Source of the DNA: Azoarcus sp. Aa7
GTDB lineage: Bacteria; Pseudomonadota; Gammaproteobacteria; Burkholderiales; Rhodocyclaceae
Direction of reading: 5' to 3'
Assembly (NCBI RefSeq): GCF_014822185.1
Contig: NZ_QVLR01000041.1
Span: 62,001 to 126,000 of the forward strand
Length of the DNA stretch: 64,000 nt
The notes beneath the pieces were generated by a model. That model was not told the origin of the DNA. It did not search any database and saw nothing but the letters and a program-made list of their open reading frames with translations. This document shows positions 26,689 to 35,033 of this stretch, in pieces. The translations under genes were made by a program, and so were the position numbers. Every line of letters starts with the position of its first letter. The stretch's first letter is position 1.

Positions 26689-28272
26689 TCACACCGCTGC
26701 AAGCGACCGCAACTCGTTCTTCATCACCTTGTTCGACGCATTGACCGGCAGCGCGGACAAGAAGCGCACGAAGCGCGGCACCTTGTAGTTGGCCATGCGC
26801 TCGCGCGACCACGCGATCAACGCCGGTTCGTCGAGCTGATGACCGGGGCGCAGCACGACGCAGGCGCAGCCGACCTCCCCCATGCGCTCGTCGGGCAACC
26901 CGATCACCGCGACCTGGGCGATGGCGGGGTGCTCGGTCAACGCAGCCTCGATCTCCGCCGGATAGCAGTTGAAGCCGCCGACGATGAACATGTCCTTGAG
27001 GCGGTCGGTGATACGCAGATAACCGCGCGCATCCAGCGTGCCAACGTCTCCCGTATGCAGCCAGCCTTCCGCGTCGATGGTCTCGGCGGTCGCCTGCGGA
27101 TCGGCGAAGTAGCCTTTCATGACGTGGAAGCCGCGCAGGCAGATCTCGCCCGCCTCGCCCGCTTGTAGCGGCCGGTTGTTGCCATCGACGATGCGCACCT
27201 CGGTTCCCGGGATCGCGCGACCGCTAGTGCCGGCGACCGTCTCAGCGTCGTCGGAGGGATCACAGATCGTCGCCAGGCCACCGCATTCGGTCAGCCCATA
27301 AGCCGTCGTGACGACTGAAAAGCCCAGCTCGCGGCGCATGCGCTCGATCAGCACCGGCGGAATCGTCGCGGCACCGGTAACGGCGATGCGCAGGCTGGTG
27401 AGATCCGTCTGCGCCAGCCGCGGGTGGGCCAGCATCGACAGGTACAGCGTCGGCGGCCCCGGCAGCACGGTGATGCGATCTGCCTCGATACGCTGGAACA
27501 CCGCCTCCGCGTCGAACACGGGATGCGGCAGGATCGTCGCGCCAGCGATCAGGCAGGTCAGCCAGCCGGCCTTGTAGCCGAAGGCATGGAAGAAGGGATT
27601 CACGATCAGGTATCGGTCTCCAGCCGCCAGGCCGATCACGCGCGCGTACTCGCTGAAGGCCTGCACGCTGGCGCCGTGGGCGCTCATCACGCCCTTGGGC
27701 TTGCCGGTGGTGCCGGACGTGAACATCAGGTCCGACAAGTCGTCGACCTGCACCGCCGAGGCCCGCACGAGCGCGGCCGCTTCGCTTACCCCGGCTCCGG
27801 GGACGAGGAAATCGGTCCACGTGGATTCGCCCTCGCCGATTCGCCGCCCGGACGCGCCCGGCAGCACGACGAGCCGCTCGAGGCTCCCCGGCCGCAGCGG
27901 CGCCAACATCGCCGGATAATCGACTCCCAGGAACTCCCCGACCACGAACAGCACGCGGGCTCCGCTGCGGCCGATCACGTCCGCCGCCTCCGCGCCCTTC
28001 ATGCGGGTGTTGATAGGCACCATCACCGCGCCGGCGCAATGCACCCCGAGTGCGGCCAGCACCCACTCATGGCAATTCGGTGCCCAGATTGCCACGCGAT
28101 CACCCTGCGCGATGCCCGCCGCCATGAGCGCGCGAGTCACCTGCAGCGCATGCGCGGGCAGATCACGGTAGTCGATGCGCACCGCACCGTCCTCGATCGC
28201 GACGCGCCCCGCATGCGCTTCGGCCGCGTGCAGCAGCAGCCCGGGGATCGTGTCCACCTGCCTACGGATCAT
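26689..28272 (-). CDS. Acyl-CoA synthetase, FadD3-like
   Basis: A 527-residue AMP-forming ligase. Core motif [10 protein letters not shown] near residue 187, [10 protein letters not shown] near residue 325, and the C-terminal [19 protein letters not shown] hinge with a final catalytic-Lys region ([11 protein letters not shown]). The N-terminal stretch ([44 protein letters not shown]) is very like FadD3, which activates the C/D-ring acid HIP left after steroid A/B-ring removal. Named as FadD3-like by pattern only. The gene follows the KSTD-like gene by 12 bp. Confidence 0.85.
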   Translation of the reverse strand: MIRRQVDTIPGLLLHAAEAHAGRVAIEDGAVRIDYRDLPAHALQVTRALMAAGIAQGDRVAIWAPNCHEWVLAALGVHCAGAVMVPINTRMKGAEAADVIGRSGARVLFVVGEFLGVDYPAMLAPLRPGSLERLVVLPGASGRRIGEGESTWTDFLVPGAGVSEAAALVRASAVQVDDLSDLMFTSGTTGKPKGVMSAHGASVQAFSEYARVIGLAAGDRYLIVNPFFHAFGYKAGWLTCLIAGATILPHPVFDAEAVFQRIEADRITVLPGPPTLYLSMLAHPRLAQTDLTSLRIAVTGAATIPPVLIERMRRELGFSVVTTAYGLTECGGLATICDPSDDAETVAGTSGRAIPGTEVRIVDGNNRPLQAGEAGEICLRGFHVMKGYFADPQATAETIDAEGWLHTGDVGTLDARGYLRITDRLKDMFIVGGFNCYPAEIEAALTEHPAIAQVAVIGLPDERMGEVGCACVVLRPGHQLDEPALIAWSRERMANYKVPRFVRFLSALPVNASNKVMKNELRSLAAV

Positions 28273-28284
28273 GCTCGCGCCTCC

Positions 28285-29994
28285 TCAAGCCGCCGCGGCG
28301 ATGTGATTCGCCGCGACATAGCCGAAGGTCATCGCCGGACCGAGCGTCGCACCGGCGCCCGGATAACCGAGGCCCATCACCGCTGCGGAACAGTTGCCCA
28401 CCGCATACAGGCCGGGGATGGGCGAACCGTCCTCGCGAACCACTTGCGCTTGCTCGTTGGTAAGCAGCCCGCCCTTGGTCCCGATGTCTCCCGCGTCCAG
28501 CCGCATCGCATAGAACGGCCCCTTCTGCACGGGCGCGAGGCAGGGGTTCGGCTTCACGTTGCTGTCGCCGTAGTAACGGTCGAAGACATTGCCTCCCCGC
28601 GCGAAGTCGGCGTCGAGGCCCGTCCGCGCGTACTCGTTCATCTTCCGCGCGGTCTCCTCCAGCCCTTTCGGATCGACGCCGACCTGTGCGGCCAATTCGG
28701 CCAGCGTCGGTGCCTTCCAGTACACCGTGCCCAGCCATTCCTTGCGCAGGCGGCTGTCTGGCATGATTTGCGCCGGCATCAGCGGGCCCATCGCGTAGTT
28801 GAAGCGGAAGCTGGCATCGAAAACCACCCACGCCGGAATCGACCTCGCGCCACTGGCCTGCTGGTCCTTGTACATCGCCTCGACGAACTCGAGGTAGGGC
28901 GCGGCTTCGTTGACGAAGCGCCTGCCCCGTCCATTCACCACGATCGCACCCGGGAAGGCACGCTCGGCGAAGACCCCGCGCGGCTTCTCCTCCTTCGGCA
29001 CACGGATCGTCGGCGCCCACCAGGCCTTGTCGAGCAAGGCGGTGGCCGCGCCGGCCGCAATGCCCGCTTCCAGCGCTGCGCCCATGTTGTTGCCGGGCGG
29101 CGTCGCGCTCCAGCCGGCCTGCGTCGGTTGCGGCAGGTAACGCTCGCGCAGGGTCTGGTTCTGCTCGAAACCGCCGGAACCGAAGATCACGCCGCGCAGC
29201 GCGCGGATCTCCACCTCCCGCCCCTCGCGCACCACGCGCACGCCGCACACTCGGCCGCCGTCCATCACCAGTTCGCGAAACTCGGTCTTCAGCCACAGCG
29301 GCACCTTGCGATCCTGCAGGGAGCGGCGCAACGACGCGATCAGCGCCGTCCCCAGCGCCGCGCGCCGGTCGAACTTCGACTTCCGCCGCCATTTGAAATC
29401 GAGCTTGAAGCGCAGCATCAGGCCCAGCACCATGAAGCGCCAGCCGAACTCGCGCGACATCGCCTTGTGCGCCTGGCGTGCCGTCCACGCGATGCGCCCC
29501 ATCAACAGGTTCGACGGCGCACCCTGACGCAGATGGGGCAACTCGTCGCCGAGCACGCTCGTGTCGAAAAGCTCCGGGTCCAGCGTCCGCCCCCCGGGCA
29601 GGGAGCCCGGCAAGTGCTGGTAGTAGTCGGGATACTTCTCCGCCACCGCATAGCGCACACGGCTCTTCGCCTCGAGGTGCCGGATCATCTTCGGCGCGTT
29701 GTCGAGATAAGCCCTCAGCCGCGTTTCCGGCACGACTCCCCCGGTCGCGGCCTTCAGGTACTGAAGCGCCTTGTCGTAGCTGTCCTTGCCGCCCTTAGCC
29801 GCGAAGTGATGATTGTTCGGGATCCAGATCCCCCCGCCGGAGATCGACGAGGTCCCACCGTACTTGTCGCTCTTCTCGACGACCAGCACCGACAGGCCGT
29901 TGTCCGCTGCAACCAGCGCGGACGTGAGCGCCCCCGCGCCGGAACCCACCACGATCACATCGAACTGATTTTCACCCTGCACATTGCCCGCCAC
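28285..29994 (-). CDS. 3-ketosteroid-delta1-dehydrogenase-like FAD flavoprotein
   Basis: A 569-residue flavoprotein of the fumarate-reductase/KSTD superfamily. The N-terminal FDVIVVGSGAGALTSALVAADNG binds FAD and is followed by SDKYGGTSSISGGGIWIP. The C-terminal GDIGTKGGLLTNEQAQV, GLYAVGNCSAAVMGLGYPGAGATLGPAMTFGYVAA block is the KSTD signature. KSTDs introduce the 1,2-double bond into 3-ketosteroid ring A; related members act on other cyclic ketones. It is the first gene of a two-gene leftward unit with the FadD3-like ligase, just inside the island boundary. Confidence 0.85.
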   Translation of the reverse strand: MAGNVQGENQFDVIVVGSGAGALTSALVAADNGLSVLVVEKSDKYGGTSSISGGGIWIPNNHHFAAKGGKDSYDKALQYLKAATGGVVPETRLRAYLDNAPKMIRHLEAKSRVRYAVAEKYPDYYQHLPGSLPGGRTLDPELFDTSVLGDELPHLRQGAPSNLLMGRIAWTARQAHKAMSREFGWRFMVLGLMLRFKLDFKWRRKSKFDRRAALGTALIASLRRSLQDRKVPLWLKTEFRELVMDGGRVCGVRVVREGREVEIRALRGVIFGSGGFEQNQTLRERYLPQPTQAGWSATPPGNNMGAALEAGIAAGAATALLDKAWWAPTIRVPKEEKPRGVFAERAFPGAIVVNGRGRRFVNEAAPYLEFVEAMYKDQQASGARSIPAWVVFDASFRFNYAMGPLMPAQIMPDSRLRKEWLGTVYWKAPTLAELAAQVGVDPKGLEETARKMNEYARTGLDADFARGGNVFDRYYGDSNVKPNPCLAPVQKGPFYAMRLDAGDIGTKGGLLTNEQAQVVREDGSPIPGLYAVGNCSAAVMGLGYPGAGATLGPAMTFGYVAANHIAAAA

Positions 29995-30066
29995 GTCAGC
30001 ACCTCCCGAAGGGTCGTTCGCGGTGCCTGCAAGACGAGGGGCAAACCAACCCCAAGGGCACCGTCA

Positions 30067-30082
30067 TCGTCCGGGATGATGG
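30067..30082. promoter_or_regulatory. Weak third copy of the operator-like palindrome
   Basis: TCGTCCGGGATGATGG keeps the left half-site TCGTCCG of the 2247-2262 palindrome (10/16 overall) and lies 73 bp upstream of the KSTD-like gene. It could be chance; listed because all three occurrences precede genes of the same catabolic theme. Confidence 0.3.
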
Positions 30083-30200
30083 ACAGCGGGGGCGGGAACA
30101 TCATCGTCAATGCGGACTATGACGAGGCGCAACGAATGGGGATGAAGGACCAGCCTCCCCCGGGCGACGTCGCGTACAAAACAGTTCCAGGAAAATAAAA

Positions 30201-30222
30201 AAGCCCTGATAAATCAGGGCTT
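30201..30222 (-). terminator. Hairpin terminator of the former tRNA-Ser gene
   Basis: AAGCCCTGAT and ATCAGGGCTT form a 10-bp stem; read leftwards it ends in a T run. Its place just past the tRNA 3'-end remnant is that of a normal tRNA terminator. Confidence 0.8.
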
Positions 30223-30234
30223 TGTCTGGCATTC

Positions 30235-30251
30235 TGGCGGAGAGAGCGGGA
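30235..30251 (-). other. tRNA-Ser 3'-end remnant (candidate att site, island left edge)
   Basis: TGGCGGAGAGAGCGGGA is the reverse complement of a tRNA-Ser acceptor stem and CCA end (CTCTCTCCGCCA). The T-arm that should follow is missing and unrelated AT-rich sequence begins. This is the typical footprint of integration into, or loss from, a tRNA 3' end. An intact tRNA-Ser would be expected at the other island end, which I do not see in the window. Confidence 0.65.
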
Positions 30252-30311
30252 AGCTCCAATTTGCTTTGCAAGCATCTGAATAATAAGTGATTTTTTATTC
30301 AGACCTAAGCA

Positions 30312-30337
30312 TTGTAACACCCGCTTGTAACACCCGC
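30312..30337 (+). repeat. Tandem 13-bp repeats, possible integrase arm sites
   Basis: TTGTAACACCCGC occurs twice back to back (30312-30324 and 30325-30337). An inverted core copy GGTGTTAC lies at 30407-30414. Direct short repeats next to an att core are usual for arm-type sites of tyrosine recombinases. The rest of the 29995-30503 gap shows no gene. Confidence 0.55.
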
Positions 30338-30503
30338 AGCAATCGTAGACTGGCACAGTCAGGGAAATCCTACAACCTCGAAATTTACCCTCTTACACTG
30401 AACTCAGGTGTTACTGCGTAATTCACCCAAAAAAGAGGGCATGTCGCAGGCGCTAAGACCGGCTGTGCGTCCGGCGGCTTTTGGTCGCCGGAGCCGCATT
30501 CGT

Positions 30504-31730
30504 TCAGCTGAGTCGCCTGCGATTGGCTTCGATTGCTGATTCGACCCGCTGCAGCGTTGCCTTGCGGATTCCCTCCCCTACGCACATGCTCCGCAGCTCT
30601 CCTGCCTGCTCGACAAACCGCTCTAGCACCGTCGTAGCCCAGCTTTCCTCCAATCCACCTTGCCGTGCGAGTTCCAGCATCTTACTGCGAGTGATATTGC
30701 GGCCCTCCCCGCACACATCCATGTAATGCTCGCCCGCAGGCCCCTCGCAGAAGGTCAAGTCATAGCATGGCGCAAGACGCCAATGCCGGTCTCGGCCGAG
30801 TCGAAACGAGAAATTCTTGCTATGGTCGTCCCGGTTGTTGAATACGACATTGAACACCGCGCGCTCGTACGCCTTGCGTACTTCACGTTCGTCTCGGGTC
30901 AGCATACGCGTGGCACGGAGAAACGTGGTGTAGTCGACGGCGCCGGGGAGGCGGAAGTCGGCGTGCAAGAAGCCGGCAAGCGTGTGAACCGGCACGCGCA
31001 AGCCGTTTTCCACGTCAAACCGTTCGATGCCAAATGCCGCGAGGGTCCTGTCCAAGTCGAAAACTCGTGTGGCCGGCACGTCCAAACCGCAGCGGCGGGC
31101 GAATGTGGCGTACAGATTTTCCAAGGCGCACGTTTCCTTGTGTTCGCCTCGGGCTTGGAATTTCACGAGCCATGGGCTCCCGGTGGGAGTGGGCACGGTA
31201 CTCATCATACCTGTTGAAACTTCATAATGAACCAGCACCTTTGGCCGCGCACCATGCGGGGAGCCGCCCATCAGGGCCAATTGCCGTAGCGCCTCGCTGT
31301 CTTTATCTGCAAGGACCAGCTGAGCCTCTCGGGCAAGCTCCAGAAGGTGCACGTCCTCGGCGGAAGGGCCGTGCTCCGTCGCGGGTTCAAAAGTTAGCGC
31401 GCCAAGGGCTCGACCATTGATGAAGCTCAAACGGTCCAGAGGTGACAGAGCGGCTGGATTCCTGCCGCTCTTCCGGAACAGGCGGTCCATCAACAATAGC
31501 CCCCAACCGTCTGGCAGGGCATCCGCAATGAAGCCGGGCAGTCGGAGCATATGCTCGGGGAACCCCCCGTAGGCTTGCTGGCGCAACTTCAAATGGCGCG
31601 GGGACAGTTCCAGCCCTTCCCGCAGTGCGTCCGCAGAATACTCGAAGAGCAGCGTCGCGCCGTTGTCGGCCAATGTGCCAAGCAACCACCGCTCGCCCCA
31701 ACCCTCGTAATAGACGAGAACCTTCTTCAT
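30504..31730 (-). CDS. hipA: HipA-like serine/threonine kinase toxin
   Basis: A 408-residue HipA-family protein. Motifs: GGSPHGARPK (phosphate-binding loop), FNNRDDHSKNFSF (catalytic Asp and metal-binding Asn) and LAPCYDLTF (DFG-like). HipA kinases phosphorylate glutamyl-tRNA synthetase or other translation proteins and are held in check by HipB. The ATG overlaps the hipB stop by 4 bp. N-terminal domain (VYYEGWGERWLLGTL) is present, so it looks intact. First coding genes inside the island edge. Confidence 0.88.
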   Translation of the reverse strand: MKKVLVYYEGWGERWLLGTLADNGATLLFEYSADALREGLELSPRHLKLRQQAYGGFPEHMLRLPGFIADALPDGWGLLLMDRLFRKSGRNPAALSPLDRLSFINGRALGALTFEPATEHGPSAEDVHLLELAREAQLVLADKDSEALRQLALMGGSPHGARPKVLVHYEVSTGMMSTVPTPTGSPWLVKFQARGEHKETCALENLYATFARRCGLDVPATRVFDLDRTLAAFGIERFDVENGLRVPVHTLAGFLHADFRLPGAVDYTTFLRATRMLTRDEREVRKAYERAVFNVVFNNRDDHSKNFSFRLGRDRHWRLAPCYDLTFCEGPAGEHYMDVCGEGRNITRSKMLELARQGGLEESWATTVLERFVEQAGELRSMCVGEGIRKATLQRVESAIEANRRRLS

Positions 31731-32086
31731 GACATGCCTTCGGGCCTTCGTTTGCGCGAGGCACGCTTGCGCTTGCCTTGCTCGCTGCGTTCCATCTCGA
31801 AGATCGTGCGAGCCTTGAGTTCGAATAGGTGTTGCAACTCATCGACGAGATTGAGCGCTTGAGCGACACGCACAATCGAGGCCAAGGTGCTCTGGCCGGA
31901 GTTCTCGAGCGTATTCACCGTTCCCCGCGAAACCCCAGCGCGAGCCGCAAGCTCCACCTGCTGTATGCCCTGCGCCAAACGTGCCGCCTTCAAACGGCGG
32001 CCGAGCTCCGCACAAATTTCGTCGGAAGTTGCAAATCCAAAGTCCAACATTCTGGGCGTAATGTCCAATTTGTGCACACTATGCAT
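31727..32086 (-). CDS. hipB: HipB-like XRE-family antitoxin
   Basis: A 119-residue helix-turn-helix protein: RRLKAARLAQGIQQVELAARAGVSRGTVNTLEN is the XRE/Cro HTH. The basic C-terminal tail (KRKRASRKRRPEG) is unusually charged. By family it represses its own operon and neutralises HipA. The ATG at 32086 sits in an AT-rich promoter patch (TATAATTTTAAG on the other strand). It overlaps hipA by 4 bp, the standard toxin-antitoxin arrangement. Confidence 0.85.
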   Translation of the reverse strand: MHSVHKLDITPRMLDFGFATSDEICAELGRRLKAARLAQGIQQVELAARAGVSRGTVNTLENSGQSTLASIVRVAQALNLVDELQHLFELKARTIFEMERSEQGKRKRASRKRRPEGMS

Positions 32087-32344
32087 ATAATTTTAAGCGT
32101 TACTTGTAGTTGCGTCAACCATTCATGGCGTTAATGATCATAAAAAAGGGCTTAACTAGACAATCGCACCACTTATGCACAGAATGTTGAACGTAAGCAA
32201 TGCACTTCCCGGCGTCCCGCAAGGCAGGTTCCACCGCAATATTCACGACCAGGTACAAGCCACGCTGTGGCTTTTTTGGTCAGCTGCGTAGTAATGCCCC
32301 TTAACTCAAGCACTCCTCTGAAGTGCAAGCGGCCAGGCGGCAGT

Positions 32345-32428
32345 ATCTGCTCGACAATCTGCTCACAACTTGAAGTATCTGCTCGCTATGGCACAATCCG
32401 CTCAACACTGAGCAGATTTTGGGCAGAT
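32345..32428. promoter_or_regulatory. Array of six ATCTGCTC-type sites upstream of the Fic gene
   Basis: Direct copies ATCTGCTC at 32345, 32357 and 32377, a one-mismatch copy ATCCGCTC at 32396, and inverted copies GAGCAGAT at 32410 and GGGCAGAT at 32421 run right up to the start codon. The encoded protein has an N-terminal winged helix that could bind them, giving autorepression. The rest of the 32087-32344 gap shows nothing coding. Confidence 0.65.
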
Positions 32429-32430
32429 AC

Positions 32431-33795
32431 ATGAGCAAAGTGACACCGGAAGTCGTCCTCAAGGCCATCCGACGCCTCACTGAGGCGGGCCGGTCGGAGG
32501 TTTCCTCCACGGACGTCATTTCTGCCACGCAAGGCAGCTCGGCCACCGTCCGGCGTTATCTCGATGCGCTGTGCGCCAATGGCACGGTTACACGTAGTGG
32601 GCAGGCTCGGGCAACGCGCTACCGCCTCGTGGAAGGAGCTACCGCCCCAGAACCTGGCGCCACCTTGGCTAAGGCCGAGACGGGAACCCGTCCCCATCCG
32701 AGCGAGGTTCCGGCAGCCATTGAGCTCGGCAAGAAACTCGACATGCCGTTGGCCGCGCGGGACCCCGTGACATACCGACGTGAGTTTGTCGAAAACTACG
32801 TGCCCAACGAAAGCTGGTTGATGCCGCAAGCTCTGGCCGAAGAGCTCTATCTCTCAGGACGCCTGCGAGATCAGCAGCCGGCGGGCACCTACGCGCGCAA
32901 GGTTCTGGAGCAACTGCTCATTGACCTGTCCTGGTCGTCCTCTCGACTGGAGGGCAACCGCTACACCTTGCTGGCGACCGAGGAGTTGTTCAAGCGAGGA
33001 ACGGCTGGCAGCGATGCCGACGCGGTGATGCTACTCAATCACAAGACAGCCATCGAGTTTCTGGTGGATGCAGTCCCGATCCAAGGTCTCTCCACTTCGC
33101 TCGTCAGAAACTTGCATGCAGTGCTCATGCAGGACCTGCTGGCGGACACAGACGCGCTTGGCGCCATCCGCAACAAGCTGGTCAACATCAGCGACACGGT
33201 GTACGTGCCAACCCAGGTGCCGGCCGTTCTCGGGGAGATGCTGGAGACCATCCTGACCAAGGCCAGGCTCATCAAGCATCCGGTCGAAGCCGCCTTTTTC
33301 CTCTGGGTCAACCTGGCGTACCTGCAGCCGTTCGAGGATGGCAACAAGCGCACCAGCCGTCTGGCAGCGAACATCCCACTGATGCTCTATAACTGCGCGC
33401 CGCTCTCGTTCCTGGATGTCGACCCGCACGACTATGCTCGCGCGATGATCGGTGTGTACGAATTCCGCGATGTCGCGCTCGCCGTCGACCTGTTCGCCTG
33501 GACCTACCGGCGCTCGATCAAGAAGTACGTCGTCGTAATGGAATCAATGCGCGCGCCGGACCCGCTGCGGCTACGCTACCGTGAGAGCCTGACCAACGCC
33601 ATCGGCCTGGTGGTCAGAGACCGAAAGTCCGCAGAGGACGCGATTGTCGAGCTCGGGCTCACTGAGGACACGGCGCCTGGCTACAAGGCCATGCTGCTTG
33701 ATGAACTGACGAAACTGGAGGTGTTCAACTGCGCGCGTTACCGGCTGACGCTGAGCGCTACGCAAGCCTGGATTGACGCCGGCCGCCCGCAATGA
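32431..33795 (+). CDS. Fic-domain protein with N-terminal winged helix
   Basis: A 454-residue protein. Residues 1-70 form a winged-helix-like DNA-binding region (STDVISATQGSSATVRRYLDAL). The Fic domain follows, with an inhibitory-helix motif SSRLEGN near residue 172 and the core QPFEDGNKRTSRL near residue 298. The core His of HPFxDGN is Gln here, so the usual AMP-transfer chemistry is doubtful, although I recall related Fic subfamilies with the same change. A C-terminal extension of about 110 residues is also HTH-like. ATG at 32431 is preferred over a TTG 12 bases upstream. Confidence 0.85.
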   Translation: MSKVTPEVVLKAIRRLTEAGRSEVSSTDVISATQGSSATVRRYLDALCANGTVTRSGQARATRYRLVEGATAPEPGATLAKAETGTRPHPSEVPAAIELGKKLDMPLAARDPVTYRREFVENYVPNESWLMPQALAEELYLSGRLRDQQPAGTYARKVLEQLLIDLSWSSSRLEGNRYTLLATEELFKRGTAGSDADAVMLLNHKTAIEFLVDAVPIQGLSTSLVRNLHAVLMQDLLADTDALGAIRNKLVNISDTVYVPTQVPAVLGEMLETILTKARLIKHPVEAAFFLWVNLAYLQPFEDGNKRTSRLAANIPLMLYNCAPLSFLDVDPHDYARAMIGVYEFRDVALAVDLFAWTYRRSIKKYVVVMESMRAPDPLRLRYRESLTNAIGLVVRDRKSAEDAIVELGLTEDTAPGYKAMLLDELTKLEVFNCARYRLTLSATQAWIDAGRPQ

Positions 33796-33823
33796 GCGCA
33801 TAGTGGAATCATTCACGCTTCGC

Positions 33824-34087
33824 CTACCAAGGATTGTCGTCTTCGGGGCGCTCGCGCGTCTGAACAATGAACTCGGCGTTCAACGCCATCAACACGGTCA
33901 GAAGCTGATCGAAGGACACTGACTCAGGCGCCCGCTCAATCGCAGAAATCCGCTCCTGCGACAAACCGATACGTGCCCCCAATTGGGTCTGACTCCAGCC
34001 GCGGGCCTTGCGCAGGCGCTGAAGCAGGGGGCTAAGTTGCCCCGTCGTTCTGACCAAGCCGACATACATGGAATTATTCTCAATCAA
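33824..34087 (-). CDS. XRE-family helix-turn-helix protein, HipB-like
   Basis: An 87-residue protein with LLQRLRKARGWSQTQLGARIGLSQERISAIER (XRE HTH) followed by SVSFDQLLTVLMALNAEFIVQTR, as in HipB-type antitoxins. No hipA-like partner is adjacent; the neighbour is the convergent Fic gene, 28 bp away. It may be an orphan antitoxin or a remnant of a second hipBA module, or may regulate neighbouring genes. AT-rich sequence upstream (34088-34150) could be its promoter. Confidence 0.8.
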   Translation of the reverse strand: MIENNSMYVGLVRTTGQLSPLLQRLRKARGWSQTQLGARIGLSQERISAIERAPESVSFDQLLTVLMALNAEFIVQTRERPEDDNPW

Positions 34088-34377
34088 GAATATCTACAGT
34101 TTATTCTTGATTTGAAATATCCGAAAATCTGCTGAAAATCTTCATCTTCGCGCCCTTGTCACCTTCACCTGGATCGACCTCGCCAGCTGGTTCATGCGTA
34201 TGCTTCCAACAACAACATTCCGTGAGATCGGCCCCGCGTACGGGCCGAAAAGTCACAACAAAACAGTGCGGCAAGTAACGATATATTCATAGGCCATACT
34301 CCGATGATCTGCAGTGACGACACCATTAAGGTGGAAGCCCTCATCCGGCCTGTGTATGTTTGCTCGCCGGAGGTGCA

Positions 34378-34812
34378 GTGATCCTGTTCTTGGATTTCGA
34401 CGGTGTGCTGCACCCTTGGCCGTGCCAACCGGATGCAACGTTCTCCGCCGCTCCGCGGTTGCTCGCCGTTCTTGGGGATTTTCCCGGCGTCGATGTCGTC
34501 GTGTCGTCCTCGTGGCGACTCCTCATGCACACGAAGGCGTGGCAACAGATCCCCATAGCGCTACGCGCTCGCATTATTGGCCACACGCCGGAGATCCGGC
34601 GGCGCGAACACGGAATGTCGGTCGCGGAGTTGCCGCCGTTGCGGCACGCAGAGATCTTGCGTTACCTGGCTGAAAGCGGCCAACCGGACCGCCCATGGAT
34701 CGCGCTCGACGATGATGCGCGGCTTTTTCCGATCGATTGCCCGAAACTGATTCTCTGTCCTCACGGGTTTGGCGAAAAGGAAGCGATACGACTTCGGGAA
34801 GCCCTGCTGTAA
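34378..34812 (+). CDS. HAD-fold protein (Swiss-army-knife RNA-repair HAD type)
   Basis: A 144-residue protein starting with the HAD nucleophile motif LFLDFDGVLHP, then VVSSSWR (motif II) and IALDDDARLF (acidic motif IV), a set seen in the small HAD domains of the SAK RNA-repair group and related stand-alone phosphatases. GTG at 34378 is chosen as start because GGAGG lies just upstream and the motif begins at residue 2. No partner ligase or kinase gene is next to it. Function beyond phosphohydrolase fold is unknown. Confidence 0.75.
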   Translation: MILFLDFDGVLHPWPCQPDATFSAAPRLLAVLGDFPGVDVVVSSSWRLLMHTKAWQQIPIALRARIIGHTPEIRRREHGMSVAELPPLRHAEILRYLAESGQPDRPWIALDDDARLFPIDCPKLILCPHGFGEKEAIRLREALL

Positions 34813-35033
34813 GCGAATACCTCCGCTCGCAGCGCCGTGTGCAAATATCGGGCTCCGTCCTCACTCACCACCTTCCACGAGCCAGACGAATCGCCTCTGG
34901 CCGGACCCGCGGAGGCGTGCGGCTAAGGCGTCCGCCCCGGACATCGCCCTGCCCTCTTGTCGACGAGGAGCCGTCTGCCACGAAGTAAGGGTGGAAAACC
35001 GCACACCCAGCGTTCGGGAGCTCCCATCTGTTT

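Noticed and set aside
27424-30198. A 924-codon open frame on the plus strand opposite the FadD3-like and KSTD-like genes
   Set aside because: It is a GC-rich antisense shadow: no domain motifs, and the minus-strand genes are clear family members.
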